Program-made: the position numbers and the translations under genes
Notes under the pieces: model-generated
What the model saw: the letters and a program-made list of their open reading frames with translations, nothing else
What the model was told of the DNA's origin: nothing
The model's database searches: none
Assembly (NCBI RefSeq): GCF_048128805.1
Contig: NC_135999.1
Coordinates: 19,049,190 to 19,113,189 of the forward strand
Source of the DNA: Centroberyx gerrardi
Lineage: Eukaryota; Chordata; Actinopteri; Beryciformes; Berycidae
Length of the DNA: 64,000 bases
Reading direction: 5' to 3'
Shown here: positions 1 to 12,222 of the stretch, in pieces
How the letters are laid out: every line of letters starts with the position of its first letter
Numbering within the stretch: position 1 is the first letter of the stretch

Positions 1-504
1 TGGTGATAAGCCGTTGTCGAGTTGAAATCAATCAGTTGAAATCGGTTGAAATGATACCGCATCAACGGTAGTTTGCCTAGCTCACGTTTGTTGACATGGC
101 TCAGCTGTTTGACCTCATCATCTGACACGTTATCAGCGTTTTGATTGGCTGTTGCGTGAAACTAGTTTCACAAAGTTGAGAGTTTTGCAACTGTTGCGGC
201 TGAGTTTCAGACAAGTTTCAAGTGCGTTGCAGAGGGCTTTACTCCATGCAACTCAATTGCAACTTAGTTTCACCTAAGTTTCAACCAACTAAAGTTGCGT
301 GAATGTTTCACCGTGTAAAGCCAGCCTAAGACAGCCAGACAAATAAACTAACTAACAAGGGCAGAGTCAGAAATACAAGCAGAAAGAGGAGAAGGCATTA
401 AACAAGGGTTCTGTACAGCAGAAGTGTTAAACAACAGTAAGGCAAAATGAAAGAAAGATGGGAAGAGTGGCAACTGTATGAAGTGTGAACAGCAGAAGGT
501 GTTG

Positions 505-543
<39 letters not shown>

Positions 544-748
544 GGTGAGATCAAGATGTGTACAGAAGTATTTTTGATATCACCCTACAGGTTTCCTTCC
601 CTCCATCTGTTTCTGTCACATTTTGTGTTAACACACCCAACTCCTGTGACAATATTCCCAACACACACACAAAAACTTTCCCTTTAACTTCTTCTACATA
701 ATTATTACACACATATATACACACTCACACACAATATCTATACATTAC
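1..748. other. intron sequence of cc2d1a, no exon seen
   Basis: This stretch lies downstream of the last readable cc2d1a exon on the minus strand, and the missing C2-domain exons must lie beyond the left edge. I see no further cc2d1a-like exon here. It contains a perfect (CA)n run at 509-540 and AT-rich sequence. The first 320 bases repeat the words 'gttgcaa', 'gtttca' and 'agtttca', which looks like a degenerate interspersed repeat of unknown family. Confidence 0.5.
509..540. repeat. (CA)n microsatellite
   Basis: Perfect CA dinucleotide run in the cc2d1a intron. Confidence 0.95.
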
Positions 749-1203
749 CTTGGAGATATCTACAGGTAGGCCTGACTTGGCAGCATTGATCATGGGGTCC
801 AGTCCCTTGGCGTGTCTGAGGTGCTGCGCTGCTCCAGCCATGTCCTACAATCAGCCAACCAGCAAACTCATCAAACCACAACAAGCAAAGTTCAAGACTT
901 CAGTGGAACTTCGAAATATAATCAGCAGAACAGCAGAATAATGACATCTACAAAATAAAAAGATGGCAGAAAAATAGAGGAAACAGTCAAGAAAACTTGA
1001 AAGAATAACAGTAGAAACAAAGTCAACAGCCTACCTTCATTTGCTTGGAGCGCAGTGCTGCGCGCACAAACGCCTGTCGCCGTAGCAACAGGAAATCCAG
1101 CTGCTGCTGGGCTACAGGAAAATAATAAAAAAAACTGAAAGTGAAACTCTGCCTTGTGTAAAACACAAACACTTTGTATGACACATACATACAGGCAAGT
1201 ATG

Positions 1204-1234
<31 letters not shown>

Positions 1235-4200
1235 TCCATACACATACACTCCATTCACACCTTTAGCTCCCAGTTTGGAGCTTTGAGTAGGAGCTGAGGA
1301 GCCTCCAGGGGCCTGAGGAGCTGGAGATTTGGCTTTCTGGGCGTGCGGACGCACTGCAGACTAGAGAGAAAGAAGGCAGGAGTTAGAATCAAACAAAGAC
1401 AATGAATAAATACAACCAGATTTAAGGTCTTTTTCTCTCTTACAGCTCCTACAGCTCGAGGCATTAGTGAGCTTAATATGGATGTGTGATTATCACTTCA
1501 TAAACCTATCAACTACACTATCAGCTAAACCTAAAATGTTTAATATAGAGTTGCTGTTTTTGTAATTTACTATAGAAATATTCTTTGCTGTGATAATGGG
1601 TGTGACGATGATGCAATAATCATGAAGCTGCCATAGCAAACAACAAAGCATTGCTAGCTGTGCTTTTTGGGAGTTATCATTATGTCTGGAAAGCAACCAA
1701 TCAGGTTGCTTGCTGAAACTACACGTTGTATAATAAGAATTTGAGCATTTGGTGGCATCTGTCTGTATAGTTTTTCAGTTACCTTGGCAACATCTCCTGG
1801 ACTATCCTCTTCTTCCTCTTCTGCATCTGCGTCCTGATTGGCTAATTTCATAGCTGTTTCCAGGACACCCATGAAGTTCTGCTGACCCGCCTCGGAGCCC
1901 TGGAGTGGCGGACAGCCTAAAGGAGCGACACACACATAATACAACTATATGGTGCACAACAGGAACACAATAGGAACTGATACAAGCCTAGACTCAGAAA
2001 GTTACCTGGTGGCACAGGTAGTTCAGACAAGTTGACTGGTCTTCCAGCTTTGTGAGCTCTGATGGCATCCTGGTATTGCTGTAAAGGAAGAAGGAGATAA
2101 TTGACAATACTATTATGGATTAAAAAAATATATATCCACCCTCAGATACTCTCACACTGTTACATATCAATCTGTGATGTACACTGAATTCCAGGAGTTA
2201 TTTTCTGATGATGAAGTGTTGTACTTTACTTTGTTGTTGTACCCACTTTTCCTCAACCTGCCTCATCAACTCTTACTTCAGTTAGCGATTTCCTATATTT
2301 CCCAAAATGCCTCTCAAAAAGCCCCAGAGAATGTGTCTGAACTTGCTCCATTGAGCTGTGGGTTATAGGTGTAGGTGGAGAGAGCAACGGCAGATAGTAA
2401 CAGTAAGAGAGCAAGTTTTTCCAGTCGAGAAAAAGCGAGTCATGCCTCACTCATATTCAAAACACATCATTGCTTGTGGCTGCATTGCATTCTGGTCTAT
2501 TGAGGCTACTGTCTGTGGAGAAATTGGTCTCTCTGCCTCTTCTACTGAATTTCTCCCCGTATTATTGTTGAACATTGGTGCAAAATGGTGAGTCAAGAAA
2601 GAAGCCCTTGCTCTTTGATTCTGAGGAGCTGAAACCAGAACCTGACCTTTACCATTAATGTTTTAGATGATTGAAACATTTTTCTGCTATTAAAAATAGC
2701 TGGAAATATCTTGATGTCAAGTCACATCATCTACATTTGTCCAGTTATCCGCAGGAATAGGAAAATACATCATCAAAACAACAAAATGGAGCCAGGAATG
2801 CAAGGTAAATCACCAATAGCTGTTAATGTGTTTTAGGGAGAAATTTTCCCTCTAAATAGTATAGCAATATCATATTTGATTTCATTTCAACTGCAAGAAT
2901 GTATTACACATTGCTTTTGGAACACAGATTTTAGCTCTGAAAATAAATTAGTGCACTCATAATACTTAAAAAGTGCGTAGTGTGTGTACCTTGACGATGC
3001 GCTGGTGCATGCGGGCCTTGCGGTCATCTCCTTTGCTCTTGGCTCCCTCTGCTGCTGCCTTGTATTTGTCCATCCTCTGCTGCAGGGCTTCTGCTAAACT
3101 GCTGGGGGCAGGCAGGTCTTTGTGGCACACGCGCACACACAACACACACACACACACACACACATACACACGCACACACGTACACACACACACACACACA
3201 CACTTACTTTATATATTTTTAAATGCAACATGCACACACTATACACTATACATATGCAGCATACTGTATGCAACACTTCTTTGACAACTGCACTGCTCTG
3301 ACCAGTTAGTAGGACGGATCACACAGAAACAGGGCTGCTGTTTACTGGGGTCTTACCAGCAGAGGCCACCTGGGCCGGTGCAGGAGCAGCAGGGGCAGCG
3401 GGTTTGGAGGAAGACTGGGGAGGAGGAGGAGCACGACGCTCTGCTACTGCATCTCCTGCAGAGAGCCAGAGAGCAGTGGAGGAGCACAAATGACATCAGG
3501 TGAAGATTTGAATGATCAACAAGTAGCGGTCGGGTTGAGATAAGAAGAGGAGAGAAAGAAAATGAATCAGAGAAATGAACAGTTTGATCCTGACGTCTTT
3601 TTCTATTCCTAAACTTTCTCTAAAATGCCTCTCTGATCAGCTAGGGCCTGAACTTCAACGCAAGCAAAAGAGGACTTTGAAGAAAGCTCAAGGAGATGAA
3701 GTAAGGAAGATCTGTGTAACACTTTGTGTTAACTTGCAGTCTTTTGGTCTCTAAATACAGTATTTAATGGACAAAATCAGCAAAACAGCATTGGCTCATT
3801 CTTTGAGCTCACCTGTCTTGTTCATGCATCCTACTGAACACAGCAAATGGCATTATAGGTTTAGTCCTTATTGTTTTGTGTGGTTTTGTTACTTAGTTCC
3901 TAGTCAAGTTTTTCTTTGTTCTCTCTTCTTTTGTCATAGCATTTATATAAACTGTTCTAACCTCTGCTATTGCCATTGTCTTTGCTTCATACCTTTCTTC
4001 GGTTATCTTTGTTAAATGCCATTTGATTTGATTATAATTTAAAGTGGTTCCACTGACCAGGAGGGGGCGGTAGGGAGCTCAGGTCTAGTGGCTCTCCTTT
4101 GTCCAGTGCCTCCACCAGTATGTCCAGTTTCTGCATGAAGGGAGGTCAAATCTATTATGATCGAACACACACTATACATTTAAAACTACAACATCTAATC

Positions 4201-6574
4201 AATCAATTGGTAGATTGATAGTGGTCTTATTACCTTGGAAATGAGATACTGTCGTTTGGCCAGGTCGGTGTCTCCGCCCTGCTTGGCGTGAAAGGCAGCC
4301 ATCTTATACTCCCTCTGTCTGGACAACACCGCCTGTTTCAGCTCTGGAAGGAGTGGAGGTGTGTGTAAGTGTGTGAGAGTGGCGGGGGAGAGGGGACGAT
4401 GAAGGAATGAGAGTGGGGAAAATGGGAAGAGAGAGAACACAAAACTAAGAGATGCAAGACAAGATTAACGAGTATGTTTTTATTGCTCAAGAGGAACACA
4501 GTGACATTTAACAGAGACAGGTGTGTGTCTGTGAGTGGCAGCAAATACTGAATACTTTAACTGTGTATCTGGTTGTCTCTCTCTGTGTATACAAATCAAG
4601 TCCACATGGGGTAAATAAGATGGCCAGTAATCATGAAACCTCTTTGAATAGAAGTGCTGATCTGAGAACAGTACCTTTTCAGTAATGGTACATTTTCAGC
4701 GTTCATTAGAGCGGACCAGTGACCCTCGATCTTTACTCCTATATGGTCACTTTATAGTGGTGAGTGGCAAGTGGGAGAGAGATTATCTTGACCAAAATGA
4801 TCTCGATATACGATATTATCTTGATAATTATTAAAAAGATTAAATCTTTAAAAACAGTACTGTAATATGTTTCAATTAATTTATCATATCAATCATAAGA
4901 CATTTGAAATTTTTCTTAAAAACCAAAATTAGCACTGATCTAGCTTATAGAGGCTATAAGGATAGTATTAAGCAACACAAATAAAAATTCAAATAACGGC
5001 CTCTAAAATTAATTAAGTCAAATGCGTCTCAAATAAAGTGCTACTGGCCTGCATCCAACTCGTCAACATGAATATAACAATACATTAGAGGGCTTTTAAA
5101 CGTTATTGTTTTTTACCGCGATATATAGTAATACTGGTTACTGTCCCATCCCTAACTGCATCATGGCTATGCTGTATGTCGACATGAGCATGTGTACCTG
5201 AGTGCCGTGCGTTCGGCTGGTTGGGGGTGAGTGGAGAGATAGCAGGTGTGTCTGGAGTGATGGCAGCAGCAGGCTTCTGTGGCGGGGTCAGACTGTGAGG
5301 TTTAGCATTTGGAGCCGCAGGAGGAGCCTCCCTCAGAGGTTTCTGATTGGTGGGAGGGGACGGCATCAGTGCTGGCGTTGGCAGTTCCCGTTCCTTGATC
5401 AGTTCAGACTGAGCTGTGAGGTTGGGCTTTCCACCTGTAGCAACAGGAGGCGGGATCTCCTCCTCGTTGATCGGTTTCCCTTTGGTGACAGACACCAACA
5501 TGGACTGCAATGTCTAAGGTGAAAGAAGAGAAGAATCATGAACAGACGTCATCAACATTACAAAGGAAATAAATGCTAAATTTAACAACAGTAACAGAAT
5601 ATCCAACAGTGCATATACTGCTCATGTGTCTTAGATTGATTTATGAATGGCAAATCTAGAAATTTCAAATGAAGGCACTAAAACACAGTTACAGTAACAA
5701 GTATAGGGATCAGCTTATACTGAGGTTGGGATGAGTCTGGATCCCCTTTTTCTTCTCCATCTTACCTTTAATCCACGGTCATATCTTCGAGCTTTGCTGG
5801 ACTCCCCTGCGGCCTTGGCATTGGAAATGGCTGTCTTATACATGTCAATGCGCTCCACCAGGCGGGACTCCAACCCCGTCGCACCACTGGGAGTAGTAGG
5901 AGTGGAGTGGGGAGTGATGTTGGGTCTGGGAGCGGCTGGGGCGGCGGCAGGAGGGGCAGCATGGGGAGTTTCCTCCTCATCATCCTCCAAAACCTCATTC
6001 AGTTCCGCCTACAAACATTCACACAATAAAGAGGAAAATGGTGATATTCAAAACAATTCAACTTCTAACCTTAGGGCCATTATCTTGTAAAATGATTAAA
6101 AAAAAAGGGAAGGAATGGTCTGTTACCAGTAGGTCTGCATCATCATCCAAATCTTCATCCCCTACTTCTTCATCGTCCAGGTCTTTCATACAGAGAGCTG
6201 CCATTTGCTCTATTTCAGCCATGGCAACAGGAGCTAGACACAGACAAATACATTAGAAGCATCACTAGATCATGTAGCAGCAAGTTATGAGGGAGTACCA
6301 AATCAAATTAATCCTTTAAGCACTAGAAATCTATTGTCATATGGATAAGACAGACAGCTCAAATTGTGTTTTCATTGTGCTATATCCAGCTCATTTAGAT
6401 CTTCTGTAAAAGAAAAATGAGCGATTCTTTCTCACCTCTGCCTCCACCTTTCTTGCCTGGTGACCTCCCTCCTCCTTCTCCTCCCATCAGATCCAGAAGC
6501 TCCGCCTCCAGCTCTTCCTCGTTTCCCCCATCATCCATCCCTCCATCTGGGGAAAGGTCAAGGAGCAGCCCCAT

Positions 6575-6638
<64 letters not shown>

Positions 6639-6827
6639 GAGAGGGAGAGAGAGAGAGAGAGATTTGCTGAATCATTCCTACCTCCTGTATATGTTATACC
6701 TACTAACGTTACTGAATTGAAGATATCATTATCATTTAGATATGTTAATAGCAGTTATTAGGGGCAGTACCTGTTTGGCTCGTGCTGCCCCTTGACCCCG
6801 GACAGGGGGGTTCCGACTGCGACTCAT
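749..6827 (-). CDS. cc2d1a: CC2D1A, coiled-coil and C2 domain protein 1A (5' part, cut by window edge)
   Basis: Fourteen phase-consistent exons: 6771-6827, 6436-6574, 6127-6233, 5766-6008, 5198-5513, 4234-4343, 4058-4130, 3357-3455, 2990-3117, 2006-2078, 1783-1916, 1261-1360, 1035-1111, 749-844. They give 584 codons, followed by a donor at 748. The protein starts MSRSRNPPVRG, has the conserved 'LLDLSPDG' segment and an acidic stretch 'DDEEVGDEDLDDDADLL'. Four DM14 repeats follow, at about residues 149-206, 289-347, 388-447 and 526-584, typified by 'KARRYDRGLK' and 'KARMHQRIVKQYQDAI'. The C2 domain and C-terminus lie off the left edge. Known family role: scaffold that binds the ESCRT-III protein CHMP4 through DM14 repeats and affects NF-kB, Notch/BMP trafficking and 5-HT1A transcription. 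CC2D1B is the alternative, but the brme1-nanos3 neighbourhood favours CC2D1A. A non-coding 5' exon probably ends at a donor at 7095. Introns hold several repeats. Confidence 0.92.
1206..1234. repeat. (CA)n microsatellite beside a cc2d1a splice donor
   Basis: CA run starting about 28 bases downstream (on the minus strand) of the donor of the cc2d1a exon 1261-1360. On the transcript it is a GU-rich tract. Confidence 0.9.
2157..2850. repeat. about 0.69-kb interspersed repeat, copy 1
   Basis: Sequence in the cc2d1a intron that matches, with many small differences, the stretch 43120-43785 in the slc26a11 intron, in the same + orientation. Shared words include 'gggttataggtgtaggtgga', 'ggctgcattgcattctggtc' and 'ttctcc'. 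No coding capacity or obvious terminal inverted repeat was seen. It looks like a dispersed mobile element of unidentified type. Confidence 0.75.
3126..3204. repeat. (CA)n compound microsatellite at a cc2d1a acceptor
   Basis: Interrupted CA/CG/TA dinucleotide array. On the transcript strand it is GU-rich and ends about 9 bases before the acceptor of exon 2990-3117, where it replaces a normal polypyrimidine tract. Confidence 0.9.
4790..5154. repeat. MITE-like element ending 'GTCCCATCCCTA'
   Basis: AT-rich intronic stretch whose right end 'actgtcccatccctaa' matches the ends of the elements at 9101-9420 and 45581-45925. It also has the 'cgatatacgatat' flavour of that family. The left end is not clearly defined, so the start is approximate. 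Confidence 0.5.
6577..6662. repeat. (GA)n microsatellite forming a polypyrimidine tract
   Basis: On the minus-strand transcript this is a run of (CU)n that abuts the acceptor of cc2d1a exon 6436-6574 with only the terminal AG between. The microsatellite itself appears to serve as the polypyrimidine tract. Confidence 0.9.
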
Positions 6828-7716
6828 GGACTGCTAAGTAGCTAGAGATGACAGCAACTGAGCCGAGAGGGAACAGAGAGGAGATGAACATGTGGTTAAT
6901 AGACAACATCCACTGTTCACATATGAGTTACATCGGAGATTTATAGCATTTGCACAGTATACTATTTGGCATACTAATTTAAACTTGCAGATGTCATCGC
7001 GTTAGCTCCAGTACTTACGTTAGCTAACACTAACAGCTAGCACGAGATGCCATGTTATTTTTATAAACAATGTCAGTGCAAGCGAGCTTATTTACCTTGT
7101 CACACAGTTTCCACGGACAGCGATGTTAGTGCAACACCTCGAGGGTTTGCCTATTCAGTTAGAATACTGCGCAGAAATAATAACAAAACGCCGAAACAAG
7201 TAGATAAACGAAATGTATAGCTCGAGTTGTCAAAACAACAACGCTAAGCTGTGGAATTTACTTCCTGCATTGAGTCTCCAGTGGCAACGCGAATCGCGCT
7301 TTACGGCTTGAGCGGAACACGCCCATTACTAACGTAAAACCTAGCATCTGTAGCATCAAGAAAATACAGGTTCGTAGCTGTAGTAGGGGCGTGGGAAAGA
7401 TTGTAAATTGAGTTAGAAATCAATTTGTCACTATCTATCAGTCACATGGAATTCATTTAATTTACAGAAAATGTTATCTGAAACTTTGCTAGTAATGTTC
7501 AGTACTCATTTCTTCAGTCTAAACTTTCTTAATGCAACTAGCTACCTAACTACCGTCACTGTTTTGATAAAAGCAAACCATCTACTGTAGTTGGCTAGTA
7601 AACCAGCTAGCTACAGCTGTAATAACGGGACACGGTAGGCTGTTGTTACTTTAGTTAAGTTTATCTTTTACACATTTCCTACTCTGTTGCCCCTCATCAT
7701 ATTTTAGGAAGGGAAG
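6828..7716. promoter_or_regulatory. shared upstream region of cc2d1a and brme1
   Basis: The cc2d1a start codon (minus, 6827) and the brme1 start codon (plus, 7717) face away from each other across 889 bases. A minus-strand donor at about 7094-7095 suggests a non-coding cc2d1a first exon near 7096-7180. The segment around 7130-7330 is the only relatively GC-richer part and has no TATA box. A bidirectional promoter is inferred, not shown. Confidence 0.5.
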
Positions 7717-10700
7717 ATGACCAAAGGAAGAGCAAAGATCACCACCAACAGTGGTAAAGGAGCTGCTAACGCCCCCTAATATATGTTAGATGTGCTAATA
7801 CTTCATAGAAATAATCTTTTATTTTTCAAGACCTTTTATTCTTCAAGTTGTTGACATACTGTATATCAGATAAATAACATCATAAAAAGGGCATTATAAG
7901 TGTTCATCAGCGTAAGTGAATTCTCCATCAGAGTTTCTGACTTTAATAAACTAATTTGCTCACTCTTGTTTTTAAGAAGGCGTAGCTCCAGCCCAGACTA
8001 GGTCGCTCAGGTCAAGGAAGAGGGAATTCCCCAATGATCAAATTACCCTGTCTGATATTATCCAGCCTACACTCCCTCAGCAGGTAATTTGAGGTGGTTG
8101 AAACATGTAGTCTAATAAAAAAACACAGACATTTACATCTTACTACGCCACTTTATTGACATTGACATTGACTCTATTCAGAACACTGAGGGAAATGTCG
8201 CAACAGCGCCTGCCACACCTGCACAGGCTCCCCAGTCCCCTCTGCAGGAATGTGCCACGACTTCAACTCACCAGCAGCAGGCAGCAGAACAGTCCATTCC
8301 CACCATACAAAATGTCACCACAGATGAAAAATATTTGGTGGCAGCCAGCACTTGTGTAGAGCAAGCAGTGGGTAAAGCAGCTGAAGGGTCAGGGCAAGAG
8401 GAGACTGTGCTGACCAATCCCAACAATGACGCTCAGCTCAAGGATTTCAGAGTAGAATCCACAAGTGATAATAAGCAGAGTGGAGAGGAAGAGGAGATGA
8501 AGACAGAGGAAGCTAACAGGTCATCATCTCACACTTCTTCAAATCAACCCCAGATCTCCTTGCCAAGCTGCCAGGAGGGAAACACTGACGATGGATCCTC
8601 TGTAGCTGTCTGTGAAGAGCAACGGTGTGGAGGAGGGGAGAACATGGAGCAGAAGATGGAGAGAAACCAAGATGGCCAACAAGAACCCAACAGTGTGTGC
8701 GTGGGCGATGACAAGGGGAAGGGAATCACCAAGGAGGCGGCGGTGGGGTTGCCAGCCAAAAAGAAGAGAAGGATGGGTATGTGCCGTCTGACAGAGAGGG
8801 AGCGCAGTCATTTTTTACAGACACTAAAACGTGAAAATGGGCAAAAAGGAACAGAGGGAGATGAGAGGCAGAGTGGTAATAATAAGTTGGATCTAGCGGC
8901 TGAAGAAGAGATTATACCTTCAATCTCATCATCATCCTCACCTGCATACATTGCAGAAGTCAGCATCACAGAGCGGAGCGAGGCAGAGATGAAACTCCAG
9001 TCAAGACACTGTGGAGGGAAGGACAGGTCAGGGTCATTTATTCAGGAATCCAAACCTAGACTTACAATATCTTCTATGTTTATATATATTTATATATTAT
9101 TAGGGATGGGACGATATGCTTATCTCACGATACAATTCGATAAACGATATGAAGTTCACGATTCGATACAACCACGATACAATATGATCATAAATGTATG
9201 ACTGTGCAGAATTATGTTTATTTCTGAGCCACAAATCTTTCAAGCAATGGCACTGGCTTGCTATAAAGTAAACAATTTTAAAATGTCATTACAAAATGCA
9301 AATAGTATAATTTCAGTAGAGCGCTTGTGAAATTATGTAGCTAATATCGCGATTCATTTTTCTGCCCCACGATTGTCACATTTTTGTATTGCGACATACT
9401 GAATTTCAATCCCATCCCTAATTGTTATTATTTATTTTCACTTACACATCATCATGACAACATTGTTTTTTTTATCTCACAGGGCAGAAACAGAAGTCCA
9501 TGTTGCCATGACGACCTCAGATGGGACCAGTAACGTGTGTGATCCAGGCTACTCAGAGGGAGAGAGCTGCCAGGCTGGGTCTAGCATGCTGCCTGATCCA
9601 GGACAAATCAATGAGTCAGAGACGGATCCCCCCGCACAGAGGGAGGGGCGTTTGGGCAATCATCCTCTGATTGGGGAAGAGCGACAGGAACAAGAGGGAA
9701 GCGCAGTTGAGATCATGGTTGAAAAATGTGAGAAGCAAAGGCAAGACGGGGAAGGCGGATCTGGAGAATCAGACTCTTATCCTACCACCGGTTTTTCAAC
9801 TAAAACGCCTCAGAGTGAAGGGACTGAGAGGGAGCAGCAGGAGGGGAACCAGGCCGCCCCTCTGCAGGTGGACAGTGTGGCCGGAACAAGGGATGGGAGA
9901 GTGGAAAGGATGGGAGGTGAGGCCCGGGACGGTGATGGGGCTGACGCAGGCGCTTCATCCACACACACCGGCCCAGGAGGGATCAGCTGTGGCTCCGAGG
10001 AGCTCTTCAAGGCTGCAGTGACTCCTAGTGGCCCAGAGGGGAAAGGAAATGTGAGTGGGAGCACCTTTAAAATGTTATTGCAGATCTTGTAACTCGGAAA
10101 TGCTATGGAAAAGTATTAGGGTCATTGTAGGTGATTTTGTTTTTACTGCAGCCTGGGGGGATGGAGGTAATATTCTGAGAAAAAACTCCGAAATTCTGGG
10201 ATTAAAGTCAGAAATTTGCAAGAAAACCCCCCAGAAGAACCCCAGATTTTTTTCTCACAAATTTGAGTTTTTTTTCTCACTTTTTTCTCAGAATATTACC
10301 CCCCTCCCGCCAGCTGCGGTAAAAAAAAAATCACCTACAGTGGCCCTAATACTGTTCTGTGAAATGGCGACTAAGAATATGCATGTTGTTGTTGCATGAG
10401 TTTATTGTTGTTTGTCACAGTGCGGTCCTGATGATAACCCCGGCACTGGTCTGTCTCCTGTGAGCACTGAGCACCCTCAGACCCGGGACGCCCCTGACCC
10501 ATTTGGATCTGGGTCCCTGTATTACGTGTCTGACTCCCAGCTGAACAACATTGTCCTGATGTAAGGAAGAGGGAAGGAGGGTAGGGGGTTAAGTCTAGCA
10601 GGAAAAGATCACAGACTGGTATGTGAAGGAGGGAAGGGGACAGGAGGGCAGGACAGGCTTTGGTGTGTTGTGAGAGGCAGACTAGGAGACTGGCCCTTTA

Positions 10701-12222
10701 GTTTAGGTAAATGCTGTGTGACAAGAGGCTCAGGTTAGCGCTAGTCGAATTTGAGCCCCGAGAAAGCCAATGCTGGAGTCGTCTCACAGCTAAACAAACA
10801 GCTTGCTGATTGACAGGTTGCAAATGAGGTTTATAAAAGCAGCACTGTCGGAAAGAAAGAGAGGTGCTGAGAGCTCATTTGACAGCCAAAATATCAAGAT
10901 TTGTAAACAAGGACATGACAAGAAAGTTTTGCGTGTGGTCACACTGTCAGAATATGAAACAAAACACACGCTCACATTTTATTTTGTCTCTTTCCATCCT
11001 TCACTCAATGCCCGTGTCACCATGACTTCCAAGAAAACGTCAGTATTTTTAGGACAAGTTGGCAAAACTACATATTAGTTTTTATGTCAAATTAACAATT
11101 TTGTAACGCCTTATCTGTCCAACTTCTCACCCTCTCCCCCATCCAGTGAGGAGGAGGTGATGGAAGCTGATGGAGGTCTTGGTGCCTCAGACTGTCATGA
11201 AGATGCTACAGACCTGGTGTGTGGGCTGATCAGGGAACTCTCCTCTCTGAAGTTAGTAACTGCTGTCCTCTGTCTCTCACTAATGTTCCCTCTCACCTTC
11301 CATCTATATTACACTTTTTTTTTTATCCCTTTTTCTCCTTCTCTTCCCTCCCTGCCCCTACTCCTCGCCTCTGTTATCCAGCTCCGGCTTGTCTCTCCTC
11401 TCAGTGGGTGCGCTCAAAAGTCTGTGCCGGTGATTACGTAGCGGCGAGGGCGGAGGGAGCCGCTTCACCGGAGTCTACCGGGTGCGGGGCTTTCTGCGTA
11501 GTGCTGCGTGGGCGGTAGAAGCCCAAATCATTTAAATGGAGTGTGATCTGTCAGCCGGTAGTAAAAGACAATGGAGGAGGACAAAGTAAAAACATTTCAG
11601 CTGCCTTATAATTCAATATTCAGCGACATTTCTTATTTCTAAACAAAGTAGTGGAAACACAGATAACACTGTTTTGGTATCAAATTGAAACAAACACACT
11701 GTTTACCTGCCCGTCAGCACTCTCCATGAGTAGCCTACACTACCCATTGCCAAACTTTAAGATGGGCAAGAGCGACTATTGGAGCGCACCCAGTGTTCAA
11801 CTTTGTCTTCTAATGTCATTGGTCAGTTTCATCCCCTTCACACACTCCTCTGAGCTCTGATTGGCTAGACTGTCTAACTCAGCTATTTCAGCTGTAGACT
11901 TCTCGGCCCCTTCTATCACGGCTACCTGAGTGCCACTGCAAAGTTAGGTTTACCCATTCCACCAGCACACAACCACATGTATCCCTCTTCCTCACCATTT
12001 CCACTCCCTCACACACTTTAACCTCCTCCTCAACCTTCCTGCTTGTCTCCTTTCCATTCCTTTTGTCAAAGAAAATCTTACAGAAAGAATTATTATAGAA
12101 AACTTCATAAATGAGTGTTCGTCCACTCATTGCTTTCTTCCAGTCGGACTGTGATGGCCACCCATCGAGAGCTGGAGAGCTTGCGCCGTGGCAACAAGGC
12201 TTCAAGGGCCTCCATGCGTTGA
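7717..12222 (+). CDS. brme1: BRME1 (C19orf57-like), meiotic recombinase recruitment factor
   Basis: Seven phase-consistent exons: 7717-7753, 7977-8083, 8182-9026, 9483-10050, 10421-10560, 11147-11251, 12144-12222. They encode about 626 residues. The protein begins MTKGRAKITT, then a basic stretch 'TRSLRSRKREFPND'. A long acidic, low-complexity and probably disordered middle follows, with a nuclear-localisation-like 'KKKRRMG' near residue 242 and nearby 'ERERSHFL'. The conserved C-terminal part contains 'DPFGSGSLYYVSDSQLN' (exon 5), 'DLVCGLIRELSSLN' and 'ATHRELESLRRGNKASR' before the stop. Known family role: binds HSF2BP (MEILB2) and helps deliver BRCA2, RAD51 and DMC1 to meiotic double-strand breaks. 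Identification rests on the C-terminal motifs plus the cc2d1a-brme1-nanos3 order. The middle is fast-evolving, so internal exon edges are less certain. A poly(A)-like AATAAA lies at about 12412. Confidence 0.78.
9101..9420. mobile_element. 320-bp MITE with TAGGGATGGGA ends (copy in brme1 intron 3)
   Basis: Bounded by the terminal inverted repeat TAGGGATGGGA / TCCCATCCCTA. The body 'gattcatttttctgccccac' and 'tgactgtgcagaatt' is shared with 45581-45925. A hAT-type non-autonomous element is likely from end style, but the flanking octamers match only partly. Confidence 0.75.
10112..10353. mobile_element. 242-bp foldback/MITE element in brme1 intron 4
   Basis: The two ends are inverted copies of each other: 'agtattaggg' at the left, and 'ccctaatact' at the right. 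Homology continues inward ('tgtaggtgatttt', 'ggtaatattctgagaaaaaa') for about 75 bases per arm, leaving a short centre. No coding capacity. Confidence 0.8.

Noticed and set aside
348-554. Cys/Val repeat ORFs such as those at 348-554, 922-1254, 2966-3199 and 52736-53029
   Set aside because: They are read-through of CA/GT microsatellites and have no domain or splice support.
8335-9201. A 288-residue single-exon protein
   Set aside because: It is the middle of brme1 exon 3 read through the donor at 9027 into intron and a MITE.
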